From Planctomycetota bacterium (lineage in GTDB: Bacteria > Planctomycetota > B15-G4), in contig JACKHP010000007.1 in NCBI GenBank assembly GCA_020638905.1, forward strand, positions 62,001-126,000: DNA of 64,000 nt, given 5' to 3'. A model generated the notes under the pieces. The model did no database searches and was not told where the DNA came from. It saw only the letters and a program-made list of their open reading frames with translations. The translations under genes were made by a program, and so were the position numbers. Of the stretch, positions 26,238 to 34,467 are shown piece after piece. The first letter of the stretch is position 1; every line of letters begins with the position of its first letter.

Positions 26238-26272
26238 CGGGTGTCCGGCGCGTCCCCTTCGGATCGGTCCCC

Positions 26273-27244
26273 ATGCTCGTCCCGTCGTCGAAGCCCGCCT
26301 CGCTGGTCTGCGTCCTGCTCGTGTTGCCGCTCACGCTGGCCGCGCTCGACGAGCCGCGTCCGATGCCGGTCGAGGCCCTGGCGCCCGATCTGCACGTCCT
26401 GCGCGGCGGACGCGACGGGAACGTGCTCGTGCTGGGCGACGCCGACGGCGCGCTGCTCGTGGACAGCCTGACGCCGGGCCGCGAGCCCGAGCTGCTGGCC
26501 ACGCTGGGGTCGCTCGGGATCGAACCCGGCGACGTCCGTTTCGTGGTCGACACGCACTACCACGAGGACCACGTGGGCGCGAACGACGAGCTGGCCGCCG
26601 CGGGCGCGCTGCTCGTGGCGCACGACGAGACGCGACGCCTCATGACGCTCGCCGACGAGCTGCCCGAGATGGGCTGGACGATCACGCCCGCACCCGAAGC
26701 CGCGCTGCCCACGCTGACCTTCGCCGACGGGCTGACCCTGCATGTGGGCGAGCACGTGGTGCGGCTCGTGCACCTGCCCGCGGCGCACACCGGCGGCGAC
26801 GTGCTCGTGCAGCTCGCCGACGCGAACGTGCTGCACGTCGGCGACGTGTTCGAGCTGGGCGCCTTCCCGTTCGTCGACCTGTGGCACGGCGGCAGCTTCG
26901 ACGGATTGCTCGCGGCGCTCGACACGATCGCGGAGATGTCCGACGACGCGACGCGCATCGTCCCCGGGCACGGACCGGTCTCCGATCGGAAGACGGTGCG
27001 CGCCGAGCGCGAGGTCGTGGCGCGCGTCCTCGAGCGCGCGGCCCTTGCCGTGGCCGACGACCTCGACTTCGACACCTGGCTGGGCAGCGGTCCGCTCGAC
27101 GACGTCGACCCCAAGTGGGGCACGGGACGCGACGCGGTGCGCTTCGCGTGGCTCGCGTACAACGATCGCGTGATGGCGCGCGACGCGAAGGCGAGTGCGG
27201 ACGACGAGGGGACGGGCGCCGGTGAGGACGGCGCGCGACGCTGA
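26273..27244 (+). CDS. Secreted metallo-beta-lactamase-fold hydrolase
   Basis: 323 residues, ATG at 26273 followed by a hydrophobic signal peptide (SLVCVLLVLPLTLAAL). The metal-binding set of the MBL fold is present: THYHEDHVGAN (HxHxDH), HLPAAHTGGD for the third His, HVGDVF with the bridging Asp, and GHGPVSD for the last His. The layout resembles subclass B3-like or QuinoproteinRelay/SoxH-type periplasmic MBL proteins that are common in Planctomycetota and Proteobacteria. Two zinc ions are expected. The substrate is unknown and antibiotic hydrolysis should not be assumed. The C-terminal 50 residues are helical and charged. Confidence 0.84.
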   Translation: MLVPSSKPASLVCVLLVLPLTLAALDEPRPMPVEALAPDLHVLRGGRDGNVLVLGDADGALLVDSLTPGREPELLATLGSLGIEPGDVRFVVDTHYHEDHVGANDELAAAGALLVAHDETRRLMTLADELPEMGWTITPAPEAALPTLTFADGLTLHVGEHVVRLVHLPAAHTGGDVLVQLADANVLHVGDVFELGAFPFVDLWHGGSFDGLLAALDTIAEMSDDATRIVPGHGPVSDRKTVRAEREVVARVLERAALAVADDLDFDTWLGSGPLDDVDPKWGTGRDAVRFAWLAYNDRVMARDAKASADDEGTGAGEDGARR

Positions 27245-27253
27245 CGCCGACGA

Positions 27254-27277
27254 GCGCCGGCGACGCTACGCCGGCGC
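27254..27277. terminator. Hairpin between convergent genes
   Basis: A 9-bp perfect GC stem (27254-27262 with 27269-27277) and 6-base loop. Outer arms at 27244-27252 and 27297-27305 can pair as well. No T-run. Serves the metallo-hydrolase and the converging PLP gene. Confidence 0.6.
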
Positions 27278-27338
27278 GCGGCGCTGCGGGGCACGACGTC
27301 GGCGTGGTGCCGGGTCGTCCGGGTGGATCGCGCCGTCG

Positions 27339-28562
27339 TCAGCTCGCCCGGTCGAGCGCCTGCCGGAAGTCGGCGATCAGGTCGGCCGCGTCCTCCAGTC
27401 CGACCGAGACGCGGATCAGTCCCTCGCCGATGCCGCCGCGGGCGCGCTCCTCGGGCGTGAGCGGCGCGTGCGTCGTCGACGCGGGATGCACGGCCAGCGT
27501 CTCGATGCCGCCCAGGCTCACGGCGTGCGTCGCCACGCGCAGCGCCTCGAGCACGCGCCGTCCCGCGCGGAGTCCGCCTTGCACCTCGAACGACAGCATG
27601 CCGCCGAAGCCGCGCATCTGGCGCCGCGCGATCTCGTGTCCCGGGTGCTGCTCGAGCCCCGGGTAGTGCACGACCTCCACCGCGGGATGTGCGGCGAGCG
27701 CGCGGGCGAGGGTCAGCGCCGTCTCGTTCTGGCGCGCCACGCGCAGCGGCAGCGTGCGCAGTCCGCGCAGCACGAGCCAGCTGTCGTGCGGACCCGGGCA
27801 GCCGCCGAAGACCTTGAGCACCGACCAGACGCGTTCGATCCATTCGGCGCGTCCCACGACGCAGCCGGCGATCACGTCGGTGTGTCCGTTGAGGTACTTC
27901 GTCGACGAGTGGAACACGCCGTCGATGCCGAGCTCGAGCGGACGCGTGTTCACCGGCGAGGCCCACGTGTTGTCCGCCAGCGTGAACGCGCCGTGCGCCT
28001 TGCCGATGCGCGCCACCTCGGCCAGGTCGGTGATCGCGAGGGTCGGGTTCGCCGGCGTCTCGACGAAGATCAGCTTCGTCTCGGGACGCAGCGCGCGCTC
28101 GAACGCGTGCGCGTCCGACGGCTCGACGAAGGTGGTCGCGACGCCGAAGCGTCCCAGCACGCGCTCGAAGAGCTCGGTCATGCCGGCGTACAGGCAGTCG
28201 GCCGCGACGACGTGGTCGCCCGCCTGCAGCAGCGACAGCACCGCCGACGATCCCGCCGCCATGCCCGACGCGAAGCACAGCGCCGCCTCGCCGCCCTCGA
28301 GCTCGGCGCACGCGCGCTCGAGCTGCCGCGTGGTCGGATTGCCCCAGCGCGTGTAGAGGTGCGCCGGCGCCTTGCTCGCCGAGAGTTGCGCGCCCTGCTC
28401 GACCGACTCGAAGCGGAAGGTCGACGTCTGGAAGATCGGCGGCGACACCGAGCGTCCCTCGGCGGCGGATGCGCCGGCGTGCACGGCGCGGGTGGCGTCG
28501 CCCCAGCTCGGGTCGGGGGCGTCCCGGGGGGCCGGGTTCGACGGGTCGTGCGAGGCGCTCAT
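27339..28562 (-). CDS. Cys/Met metabolism PLP enzyme (cystathionine gamma-synthase/lyase family)
   Basis: 407 residues, ATG at 28562. The family signature is complete: ATRAVHAG near the N-terminus, SPPIFQTSTFRFES, ALCFASGMAAGSSAV, the PLP-binding Lys at about residue 222 in HSSTKYLNGHTDV, and the C-terminal SLGGIETLAVHPASTTH followed by RVSVGLED. The enzyme handles gamma-substituted homoserine or cystathionine. Which reaction (gamma-synthase, gamma-lyase, O-acetylhomoserine sulfhydrylase or methionine gamma-lyase) cannot be settled by eye. It is cytosolic and works as a tetramer. The gene is single and divergent from the winged-helix regulator at 28749. Confidence 0.87.
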   Translation of the reverse strand: MSASHDPSNPAPRDAPDPSWGDATRAVHAGASAAEGRSVSPPIFQTSTFRFESVEQGAQLSASKAPAHLYTRWGNPTTRQLERACAELEGGEAALCFASGMAAGSSAVLSLLQAGDHVVAADCLYAGMTELFERVLGRFGVATTFVEPSDAHAFERALRPETKLIFVETPANPTLAITDLAEVARIGKAHGAFTLADNTWASPVNTRPLELGIDGVFHSSTKYLNGHTDVIAGCVVGRAEWIERVWSVLKVFGGCPGPHDSWLVLRGLRTLPLRVARQNETALTLARALAAHPAVEVVHYPGLEQHPGHEIARRQMRGFGGMLSFEVQGGLRAGRRVLEALRVATHAVSLGGIETLAVHPASTTHAPLTPEERARGGIGEGLIRVSVGLEDAADLIADFRQALDRAS

Positions 28563-28621
28563 GGGCGGGGTCCGGCGGGAGGTGGTCGCGGACGAGTCGG
28601 GCGGCGCCGGCCGCGAGACGG

Positions 28622-28627
28622 AGTGTA
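28622..28627 (-). promoter_or_regulatory. Putative -10 element (TACACT)
   Basis: TACACT on the minus strand, 60 bases upstream of the PLP gene start. The same hexamer stands at a similar distance before the amidotransferase gene (35346-35351). Confidence 0.35.
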
Positions 28628-28711
28628 GAGGTCGCGACCCGGCCCGCCGCCCGCCCGGATGTCCGTCGGACGCCTCCCCAACGAATCCTGGCCGCAACCG
28701 CCGTTTCGCGC

Positions 28712-28740
28712 TTGCCGGTCGTGATCATGCGCAGTAACGT
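28712..28740 (+). promoter_or_regulatory. Putative promoter of winged-helix regulator
   Basis: TTGCCG at 28712-28717 and TAACGT at 28735-28740 are separated by exactly 17 bases. The predicted transcription start falls on or next to the ATG at 28749, and there is no Shine-Dalgarno sequence, so the mRNA would be leaderless. Confidence 0.5.
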
Positions 28741-28759
28741 TCGCAAATATGAGAACGTT
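28736..28759. promoter_or_regulatory. Palindromic operator over the start codon
   Basis: AACGTTC (28736-28742) and GAACGTT (28753-28759) form a perfect 7-bp dyad with a 10-base AT-rich spacer. It covers the presumed -10 and the start codon of the winged-helix gene, the classical place for an autorepressor. Confidence 0.6.
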
Positions 28760-29288
28760 GAGCGAACTGCTCGTCCACCCGATCCGGCTGCGCATCCTGG
28801 GCGCCCTGAGCGGCCGCGAGATGACCACGCGCAAGCTCGCCCGGGTGCTGCGCGAGGTGCCCCAGGCCACGCTCTACCGGCACGTGCGCACACTCGCCGA
28901 GAACGGCCTGCTCGAGGTGAGCGAGCAGCGCACGGTGAACGGCATCGTCGAGTCGACGTACCGGCTCGTCCCCGGTGCGGCGCGGCTCGATCGCGAGGCG
29001 TTCGCGGCGCTGCCTCCCGCAGACCACCTGCGCTGCTTCGGGATGTTCGCGGGCGCGCAGCTCGTCGAGGCGCAGGACTACTTCACCCAGCCGTCCTACG
29101 ACACGACGCGCGAGGGCATGACCTACTTCCGCGCGGGACTCATGCTCGACGACGCCGAGGCGCAGGAGTTCCGTGTCGAGCTGCTCGCGCTCGTCAAGCG
29201 CTTCGGGTCGCGACCCGAGGCCGGTCGCCGCATGCGCATGCTGTCCGTGGCCTTCATCCCCGAGACCGAGGATTCCACCGAGCCATGA
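28749..29288 (+). CDS. Winged-helix (ArsR-like) transcription regulator
   Basis: 179 residues, ATG at 28749. The N-terminal 80 residues are a winged helix of the ArsR/HTH_20 type (LSELLVHPIRLRILGALSGRE, then KLARVLREVPQATLYRHVRTLAENGLLEVSEQRTVNG). No metal-binding Cys pair of the classical ArsR type is present. The C-terminal half (DYFTQPSYDTTREGMTYFRAGL) is a helical effector or dimerisation region. It likely represses its own operon by binding the dyad that spans its start codon. The stop overlaps the start of a serine hydrolase as ATGA, so the hydrolase is the direct candidate target. What ligand it senses is unknown. Confidence 0.8.
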   Translation: MRTLSELLVHPIRLRILGALSGREMTTRKLARVLREVPQATLYRHVRTLAENGLLEVSEQRTVNGIVESTYRLVPGAARLDREAFAALPPADHLRCFGMFAGAQLVEAQDYFTQPSYDTTREGMTYFRAGLMLDDAEAQEFRVELLALVKRFGSRPEAGRRMRMLSVAFIPETEDSTEP

Positions 29289-30709
29289 AGATGCTGTGCC
29301 TGATGGCGCTCGCGATGTGCCCCGTGTTCGCGGTCGGCCAGGTGTCCGCCGAGGCGAAGGACCGCGTCGACCGCTTCCTCGAGTCGGCCATGTCGCAGAT
29401 GTACATCCCCGGGCTCACGCTGGCGGTGGTGAAGGACGGCGAGCTCGTCAAGAGCGCGGCGTACGGCGTGGCGAACGTCGAGTACGACGTCGCGACGACG
29501 ACGGACACGCTCTTCCTGCTGGCCTCGATCACCAAGGTCTTCACCGCGACGTGCGTGCTCATGCTCGTCGAGGACGGCAAGCTCGACCTCGACGCCTCGA
29601 TCGCGACGTACCTCGACGACGCGCCCGACGCCTGGCATCCGATCACCGTGCGCATGCTGCTGCAGCACACCGCCGGGCTCTCCGACCGCTGGGAGGAGCA
29701 GGATCGCTCCAAGTGGCGCCTGGCCTACCCGACGTCCGACCTCTACGAGGCCGCGAAGGCCACGCCGCTCGAGCACGAGCCCGGCAGCACGTGGCAGTAC
29801 AGCGACCAGGGCTTCTTCCTGCTCGGGATGATCGTCGAGCGCGTCTCGGGACGCTCGTACGGCGACTTCCTGCGCGCGCGCGTCTTCGATCCGGCGGACA
29901 TGCCGCGCAGCCGGCTCACGAGCCAGACCGACGTGATCGAGAACCTCGCCCAGGGCTACGCCATCGCGAACCGGCACTGGATCAAGAACCACCGCCGCAC
30001 CGACTACGGCGTCGTGTCGCACTTCGGCATCCTGTCCACCGCCGAAGAGCTGGCCGCGTTCGACCGCGCGCTCATGTCGGGCGAACTCGTGCAGCCGCAG
30101 ACGCTCGCGACGATGTGGAAGCCCGCGACGACGGCGGGAGAGGGACGTCCCACGTCGACGTTCGGGACGTACGGCCTCGGCTGGTTCCTCGACGCGATCA
30201 ACGGACACCGCATCGTGCACCACGGCGGCTCGACGGGCACCGAGTACCTGAAGCTCCCCGACGACGGATTGACCGTGATCGTGCTCACGAACCTCGAGCA
30301 GATCTCGGGCGGCAACGCGACGCTGCTCGCACGCACCGTCGCCCAGGCCTGGATCGACGGACTCTCCTGGTCGGATCTCCCGGCGCTCGACGACCCCGAC
30401 CCCGCGCTCGGCGAGACCGTCGTGGCCGAACTCGCGCACATGGCCGAGGGGACGATGGACGAGGACAAGTACACCGAGGCCTTCGCGCGCGCGATCACTC
30501 CCACGCTCCCCGCGCAGAAGGCGGGACTCGCGCCGCTCGGCCCCGTGACCCGCTGCGAGTACGTCGGCGGGTCGGACGACGACGGCATGCGCCTCGCGCG
30601 CTACCGCGTCGTCTTCGACGCGCTGCCCTTGTACGCCACGCTGCAGGTCGACGCGGCGGGCCTGGTCGCGTCCTTCAAGCTCGAGCAGGACACGCGGCTG
30701 GGCGACTGA
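29285..30709 (+). CDS. Secreted serine hydrolase, S12 beta-lactamase-like
   Basis: 474 residues, ATG at 29285 coupled to the regulator gene. A signal peptide (MKMLCLMALAMCPVFAVGQ) precedes the S12 domain. Catalytic residues: SITK (Ser81, Lys84), the Tyr in WQYSDQGFFLLG and the HGG-type motif VHHGGSTG. A separate C-terminal domain of about 130 residues follows, as in Pab87/EstB-like hydrolases and D-aminopeptidases. The substrate is probably a D-amino-acid peptide or ester in the periplasm. Co-transcription with a winged-helix repressor implies inducible expression, reminiscent of regulated penicillin-recognising enzymes, but a resistance role is not shown by the sequence. Confidence 0.84.
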   Translation: MKMLCLMALAMCPVFAVGQVSAEAKDRVDRFLESAMSQMYIPGLTLAVVKDGELVKSAAYGVANVEYDVATTTDTLFLLASITKVFTATCVLMLVEDGKLDLDASIATYLDDAPDAWHPITVRMLLQHTAGLSDRWEEQDRSKWRLAYPTSDLYEAAKATPLEHEPGSTWQYSDQGFFLLGMIVERVSGRSYGDFLRARVFDPADMPRSRLTSQTDVIENLAQGYAIANRHWIKNHRRTDYGVVSHFGILSTAEELAAFDRALMSGELVQPQTLATMWKPATTAGEGRPTSTFGTYGLGWFLDAINGHRIVHHGGSTGTEYLKLPDDGLTVIVLTNLEQISGGNATLLARTVAQAWIDGLSWSDLPALDDPDPALGETVVAELAHMAEGTMDEDKYTEAFARAITPTLPAQKAGLAPLGPVTRCEYVGGSDDDGMRLARYRVVFDALPLYATLQVDAAGLVASFKLEQDTRLGD

Positions 30710-30903
30710 CGGACGTCCGACGGCGCCGCAAGCCGGTGTGCGTCGGATCCTTCTCCGCCGGATCGGCAGGGCCCGGGCGCATCCCGCACTCGGCTCCGCC
30801 GGCCCCGCGCAGCCGGCCTCAAGCCGCGGGCCCCCCGATGGCGACGAGAACCCGTTCCGTGGAATGATGGGGGACGTCCCCCGTCCGCCGAGGGTCCCGC
30901 GCC

Positions 30904-32958
30904 GTGCCGTCCGCCGCATCGAGCTTCTTCGACCTGAACGCGCACGGCTTCGTGCGCGTCGCGGTGGCCGTGCCGGCGATGGCTCTGGCCGACCCCGGCA
31001 GCAACGGCGCGCGCGTGATCGGACTCTTCGAGCAGGCGGTCGCGCGCGGCGCGTCGCTCGTGCTCTTCCCCGAGCTCTCGCTCTCGGGCTACGCGCTCGA
31101 CGACCTGCACCAACAAGACGCGCTGCTCGACGCGGTGCGGGCGGCGCTCGCGCGCGTGGTCGACGCGACCCGCGGACGTCCGGCGCTGCTGCTCGTGGGC
31201 GCGCCGCTGCGTTTCGGCGCGCGGCTGTTCAACTGCGCGGTGGCCGTCGCCGACGGACGCGTGCTGGGCGTCGTCCCCAAGAGCTACCTGCCGACGTACC
31301 GCGAGTTCTACGAGAAGCGGCAGTTCGCCGCGGCGCGCGACGCGCTCGAGGGCGAGGTCGAGCTGCTCGGCGTGCGCGTCCCGTTCGGCGCCGACCTGCT
31401 GTTCCGCGAGGCGACGCGCGCCGACCTGTGCGTGCACGCCGAGATCTGCGAGGACGTCTGGGTGCCGGTGCCGCCGTCGACCTGGGCCGCGCTGCGCGGC
31501 GCGACGATCCTGGCCAACCTCTCGGCCAGCAACATCACCGTCGGCAAGGCGTCGTACCGGCACCAGCTCGCCGCGGGACAGTCGGCCAAGCTGCTCGCGG
31601 CCTACCTCTACTCGGGCGCGGGCAGCGGCGAGTCGACCACCGACCTGGCGTGGGACGGGCACGCCCTGATCTACGAGAACGGGCAGTGTCTGGCCGAGAG
31701 CGAGCGCTTCGCCGACGAGGCGCAGGTCGTGTACGCCGACGTCGACCTCGACCGGCTCGTGCAGGAGCGCGCGCGCATGACGAGCTTCGTCGACTGCGCC
31801 ACCGACCACCGCGCGCGCCTCGCGGCGCTGCGCACGGTCGAGTTCGGGCTGCCGGTGCGCAAGGACGTGACGCTCCTCGAGCGGCGGGTCGAGCGGCTGC
31901 CGTACGTGCCGGGCGATCCCGCACTGCGCGACGAGCGCTGCTTCGAGGCCTACAACGTGCAGGTCGCGGGACTCGTCCAGCGGCTGCGCTCGTCGGGCGT
32001 GAAGAAGGTCGTGATCGGCGTCTCGGGCGGGCTCGACTCGACCCAGGCGCTGATCGTCTCGGCCCGCGCGATGGACCACCTCGGGCTGCCGCGCACGAAC
32101 GTCCTGGCCTACACGCTGCCGGGCTACGCGACGTCGGCGGCGACGCTGAGCAGCGCGCGCCGGCTCATGGCCGCGCTCGGCACGAGCGCCGAGGAGATCG
32201 ACATCCGTCCCTCGTGCCAGCGCATGTTCGAGGACGTGGGCCACCCGTTCGCGCGCGGCGAGCCGCTCTACGACGTCACGTTCGAGAACGTCCAGGCGGG
32301 ACAGCGCACGAGCCTGCTCTTCCGGCTCGCGAACCGGCACTCTGCGCTCGTCGTCGGCACCGGCGACCTCTCCGAGCTCGCGCTGGGATGGTGCACGTAC
32401 GGCGTGGGCGACCACATGTCGCACTACAACGTGAACGCGTCGGTGCCGAAGACCCTCGTGCGGCACCTCATCGGATGGGTGGCCGAGCAGCAGGAGACGT
32501 CCGCCGAGGCGGCCGACGTGTTGCGCGCGATCCTCGAGACCGAGATCTCGCCCGAGCTCGTGCCCGGCGACGACGACGGCCGTCCCGCGCAGAGCACCGA
32601 GGCCGCCGTCGGACCGTACGAGCTGCACGACTTCACGCTCTACCACGTGACGCGCCGGGGCTACGCGCCGGCGAAGGTCGCCTTCCTCGCGCTGCACGCG
32701 TGGGCGAACGACGTCCCGGGCGGAACGTCCGACGCGCCGTACACGGCCGATGAGGTGCTGCGCTGGCAGCGAGTGTTCCTCGATCGCTTCTTCCGCACGT
32801 CGCAGTTCAAGCGCAGTTGCGTCCCGAACGGCCCGAAGGTCGGCTCGGGCGGCTCGCTCTCGCCGCGCGGCGACTGGCGCGCGCCGTCCGACGCGTCGGC
32901 CGCCCCGTGGCTCGCGGCGCACGACGAGGCGGCCGCGTGGGTCGCGCGCTCGCGGTAG
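30904..32958 (+). CDS. nadE: Glutamine-dependent NAD+ synthetase
   Basis: 684 residues from a GTG at 30904. The N-terminal nitrilase-fold glutaminase has its triad: Glu57 in LFPELSLSGY, Lys126 in VPKSYLPTYREFYE and Cys182 in HAEICEDVW. The C-terminal synthetase domain begins near residue 360, with the PP-loop GVSGGLDSTQAL and the downstream GTGDLSELALGWCTYGVGDHMSHYNVNAS. It amidates nicotinic acid adenine dinucleotide with glutamine and ATP in the last step of NAD+ synthesis. Length and triad positions match the long, mycobacterial-type NadE. An AATGAT hexamer at 30863-30868 may be part of its promoter. Its stop lies 14 bases from that of a converging gene. Confidence 0.95.
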   Translation: MPSAASSFFDLNAHGFVRVAVAVPAMALADPGSNGARVIGLFEQAVARGASLVLFPELSLSGYALDDLHQQDALLDAVRAALARVVDATRGRPALLLVGAPLRFGARLFNCAVAVADGRVLGVVPKSYLPTYREFYEKRQFAAARDALEGEVELLGVRVPFGADLLFREATRADLCVHAEICEDVWVPVPPSTWAALRGATILANLSASNITVGKASYRHQLAAGQSAKLLAAYLYSGAGSGESTTDLAWDGHALIYENGQCLAESERFADEAQVVYADVDLDRLVQERARMTSFVDCATDHRARLAALRTVEFGLPVRKDVTLLERRVERLPYVPGDPALRDERCFEAYNVQVAGLVQRLRSSGVKKVVIGVSGGLDSTQALIVSARAMDHLGLPRTNVLAYTLPGYATSAATLSSARRLMAALGTSAEEIDIRPSCQRMFEDVGHPFARGEPLYDVTFENVQAGQRTSLLFRLANRHSALVVGTGDLSELALGWCTYGVGDHMSHYNVNASVPKTLVRHLIGWVAEQQETSAEAADVLRAILETEISPELVPGDDDGRPAQSTEAAVGPYELHDFTLYHVTRRGYAPAKVAFLALHAWANDVPGGTSDAPYTADEVLRWQRVFLDRFFRTSQFKRSCVPNGPKVGSGGSLSPRGDWRAPSDASAAPWLAAHDEAAAWVARSR

Positions 32959-32972
32959 CGCCCATCGACCCG

Positions 32973-34274
32973 TCACGCCGCCGTCGCGACCCGCGCACTC
33001 GCCTCGCGCCGCACGATCGCGCGCGCGACCGCCATGCCGCTGCGTAGCGCCGACTCGTGCACGTACGGCGCGCGCAGGTGCGCGCCGGCGTACCACGTGC
33101 GCCGCTCGCCCTGGATCGCCTCGACGCGCTCCGCCGCGCGGTCGTTCGCCGCGCATCCCACGGGATGCAGGAAGGTGCGCGCGGCGAGCACCGTCTCGGG
33201 ACGCGGCGCGACGTGCGGGTTCATGCTCACGAACACGTCCGGCACCTCGGACGGCAGCGAGCCGATGCGGTTGGGGAAGAACGTGATCGTGGGGCGCACG
33301 AGCGGCCGAGGTCCCTGCGGCACGACGTAGTGGTAGCCGCCCCGCAGCGCAGGCTCGTCGCCCATCAGGCTCGCATCCTGGTGGACGACCACGTCCGCGC
33401 GCTGCACGACGAATGACGAGAGCGCCTCGCGCTCGCGCTCGGTGGCGCCGTCGAGCAGCGGCAGCGCCTGGCTGGCGTGGTTCGCGAACACGACGTGGTC
33501 GGCGCGCAGCGTGCGGTGCATCCCGTGCACGTCGGACGTGCGCACCTCGACGCCGTCCGGCCCGCGGCGCACGCCGGTCACGCGTGTCGCGCACAGCACG
33601 CGCCCGCCCTCGGCGAGGAAGCGGTCCTGCCACGCGCGCACCCAGCGGTGCATGCCGCCGACCACGGTGTGCCGATCCGCGGGGAGGTCGGACACCAGGC
33701 CGTGCACGTTCCAGAATCGCACGAGGCTCACGATCTCGGCCTGCTCGGGGGCGCGGTCGGGCATCGGGAAGCAGCCCATGGCGCGCGGCAGCAGGTACAG
33801 CTCGCGGAAGGCGCGCGACGCTCCGATGTGGTCGAGGTACTCGCCGACGCTCATCGTCGCGAAGCGTTCGTCGCGCAGCACCTCGAGGGCGCGCGTACGG
33901 AAGGCGTCCATCTCGGCCAGCAGCGCCGCGCGGTCGCCGACGTCGCGCCGGAACGTCCACGCGCCGGCCTTGCAGGCAGCCAGCGTCTCGCCGTCGGGCG
34001 ACACGAAGTGCGCGTCGCCGCAGATCGGCCTGGTGGGCAGACCGAGCTCGTCGATCAGCCGCGACAGCTCGGTGAAGGTCGTGCGATTGAAGTCCGACAC
34101 GCCCACGTCGACCGTGTGCCGCGTGCCGTCGGCGGCGACCACCGGCAGTCCGACGCAGTTGCCGCCGAGCCGCGGGCTGCTCTCGACCAGGGTGACGTCG
34201 ACGCCGGCTCGCCGCAGGGTGTGCGCCGCCCCGATTCCCGAGGCTCCTCCTCCGATCACGATCGTGCTGGTCAT
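32973..34274 (-). CDS. FAD-dependent oxidoreductase, amine-oxidase fold
   Basis: 433 residues, ATG at 34274, placing the dinucleotide motif at the N-terminus (IVIGGGASGIGAAHTL, then LVESSPRLGGNC). The segment VDVGVSDFNRTTFTELSRL takes the place of the VDTGFIVFNERTYPGF of the paralogue at 13791-15080, so the two belong to the same broad family. The C-terminus has the FAD-binding end typical of the group (TWYAGAHLRAPYVHESALRSG). The substrate is unknown. It is cytosolic and appears to be a single gene, without the DUF1365/CFA partners seen in the other locus. Confidence 0.8.
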   Translation of the reverse strand: MTSTIVIGGGASGIGAAHTLRRAGVDVTLVESSPRLGGNCVGLPVVAADGTRHTVDVGVSDFNRTTFTELSRLIDELGLPTRPICGDAHFVSPDGETLAACKAGAWTFRRDVGDRAALLAEMDAFRTRALEVLRDERFATMSVGEYLDHIGASRAFRELYLLPRAMGCFPMPDRAPEQAEIVSLVRFWNVHGLVSDLPADRHTVVGGMHRWVRAWQDRFLAEGGRVLCATRVTGVRRGPDGVEVRTSDVHGMHRTLRADHVVFANHASQALPLLDGATEREREALSSFVVQRADVVVHQDASLMGDEPALRGGYHYVVPQGPRPLVRPTITFFPNRIGSLPSEVPDVFVSMNPHVAPRPETVLAARTFLHPVGCAANDRAAERVEAIQGERRTWYAGAHLRAPYVHESALRSGMAVARAIVRREASARVATAA

Positions 34275-34467
34275 CGTCCGTCGTCCGGTCTGGCGTCGCA
34301 CCCCTCGGGGGCGCGCCCGGGGCCCGCGGGCCCTCTGGATCTCGTGCGGGCCGACGCGTGCCGGCCTCACGCAGACCCGCCGGGACGGCGTCCGGGGCCC
34401 GCCAGGAAATTCGGGAGACCGGGACCGGCATCGGGATCGGCCTCGCGGCCGGTCCGGCCGATCGCGC

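Noticed and set aside
6304..30709. Antibiotic-resistance cluster (two S12 hydrolases and one metallo-beta-lactamase fold protein)
   Set aside because: The three genes are far apart, lie in different operons and belong to broad hydrolase families; nothing links them to drug hydrolysis.
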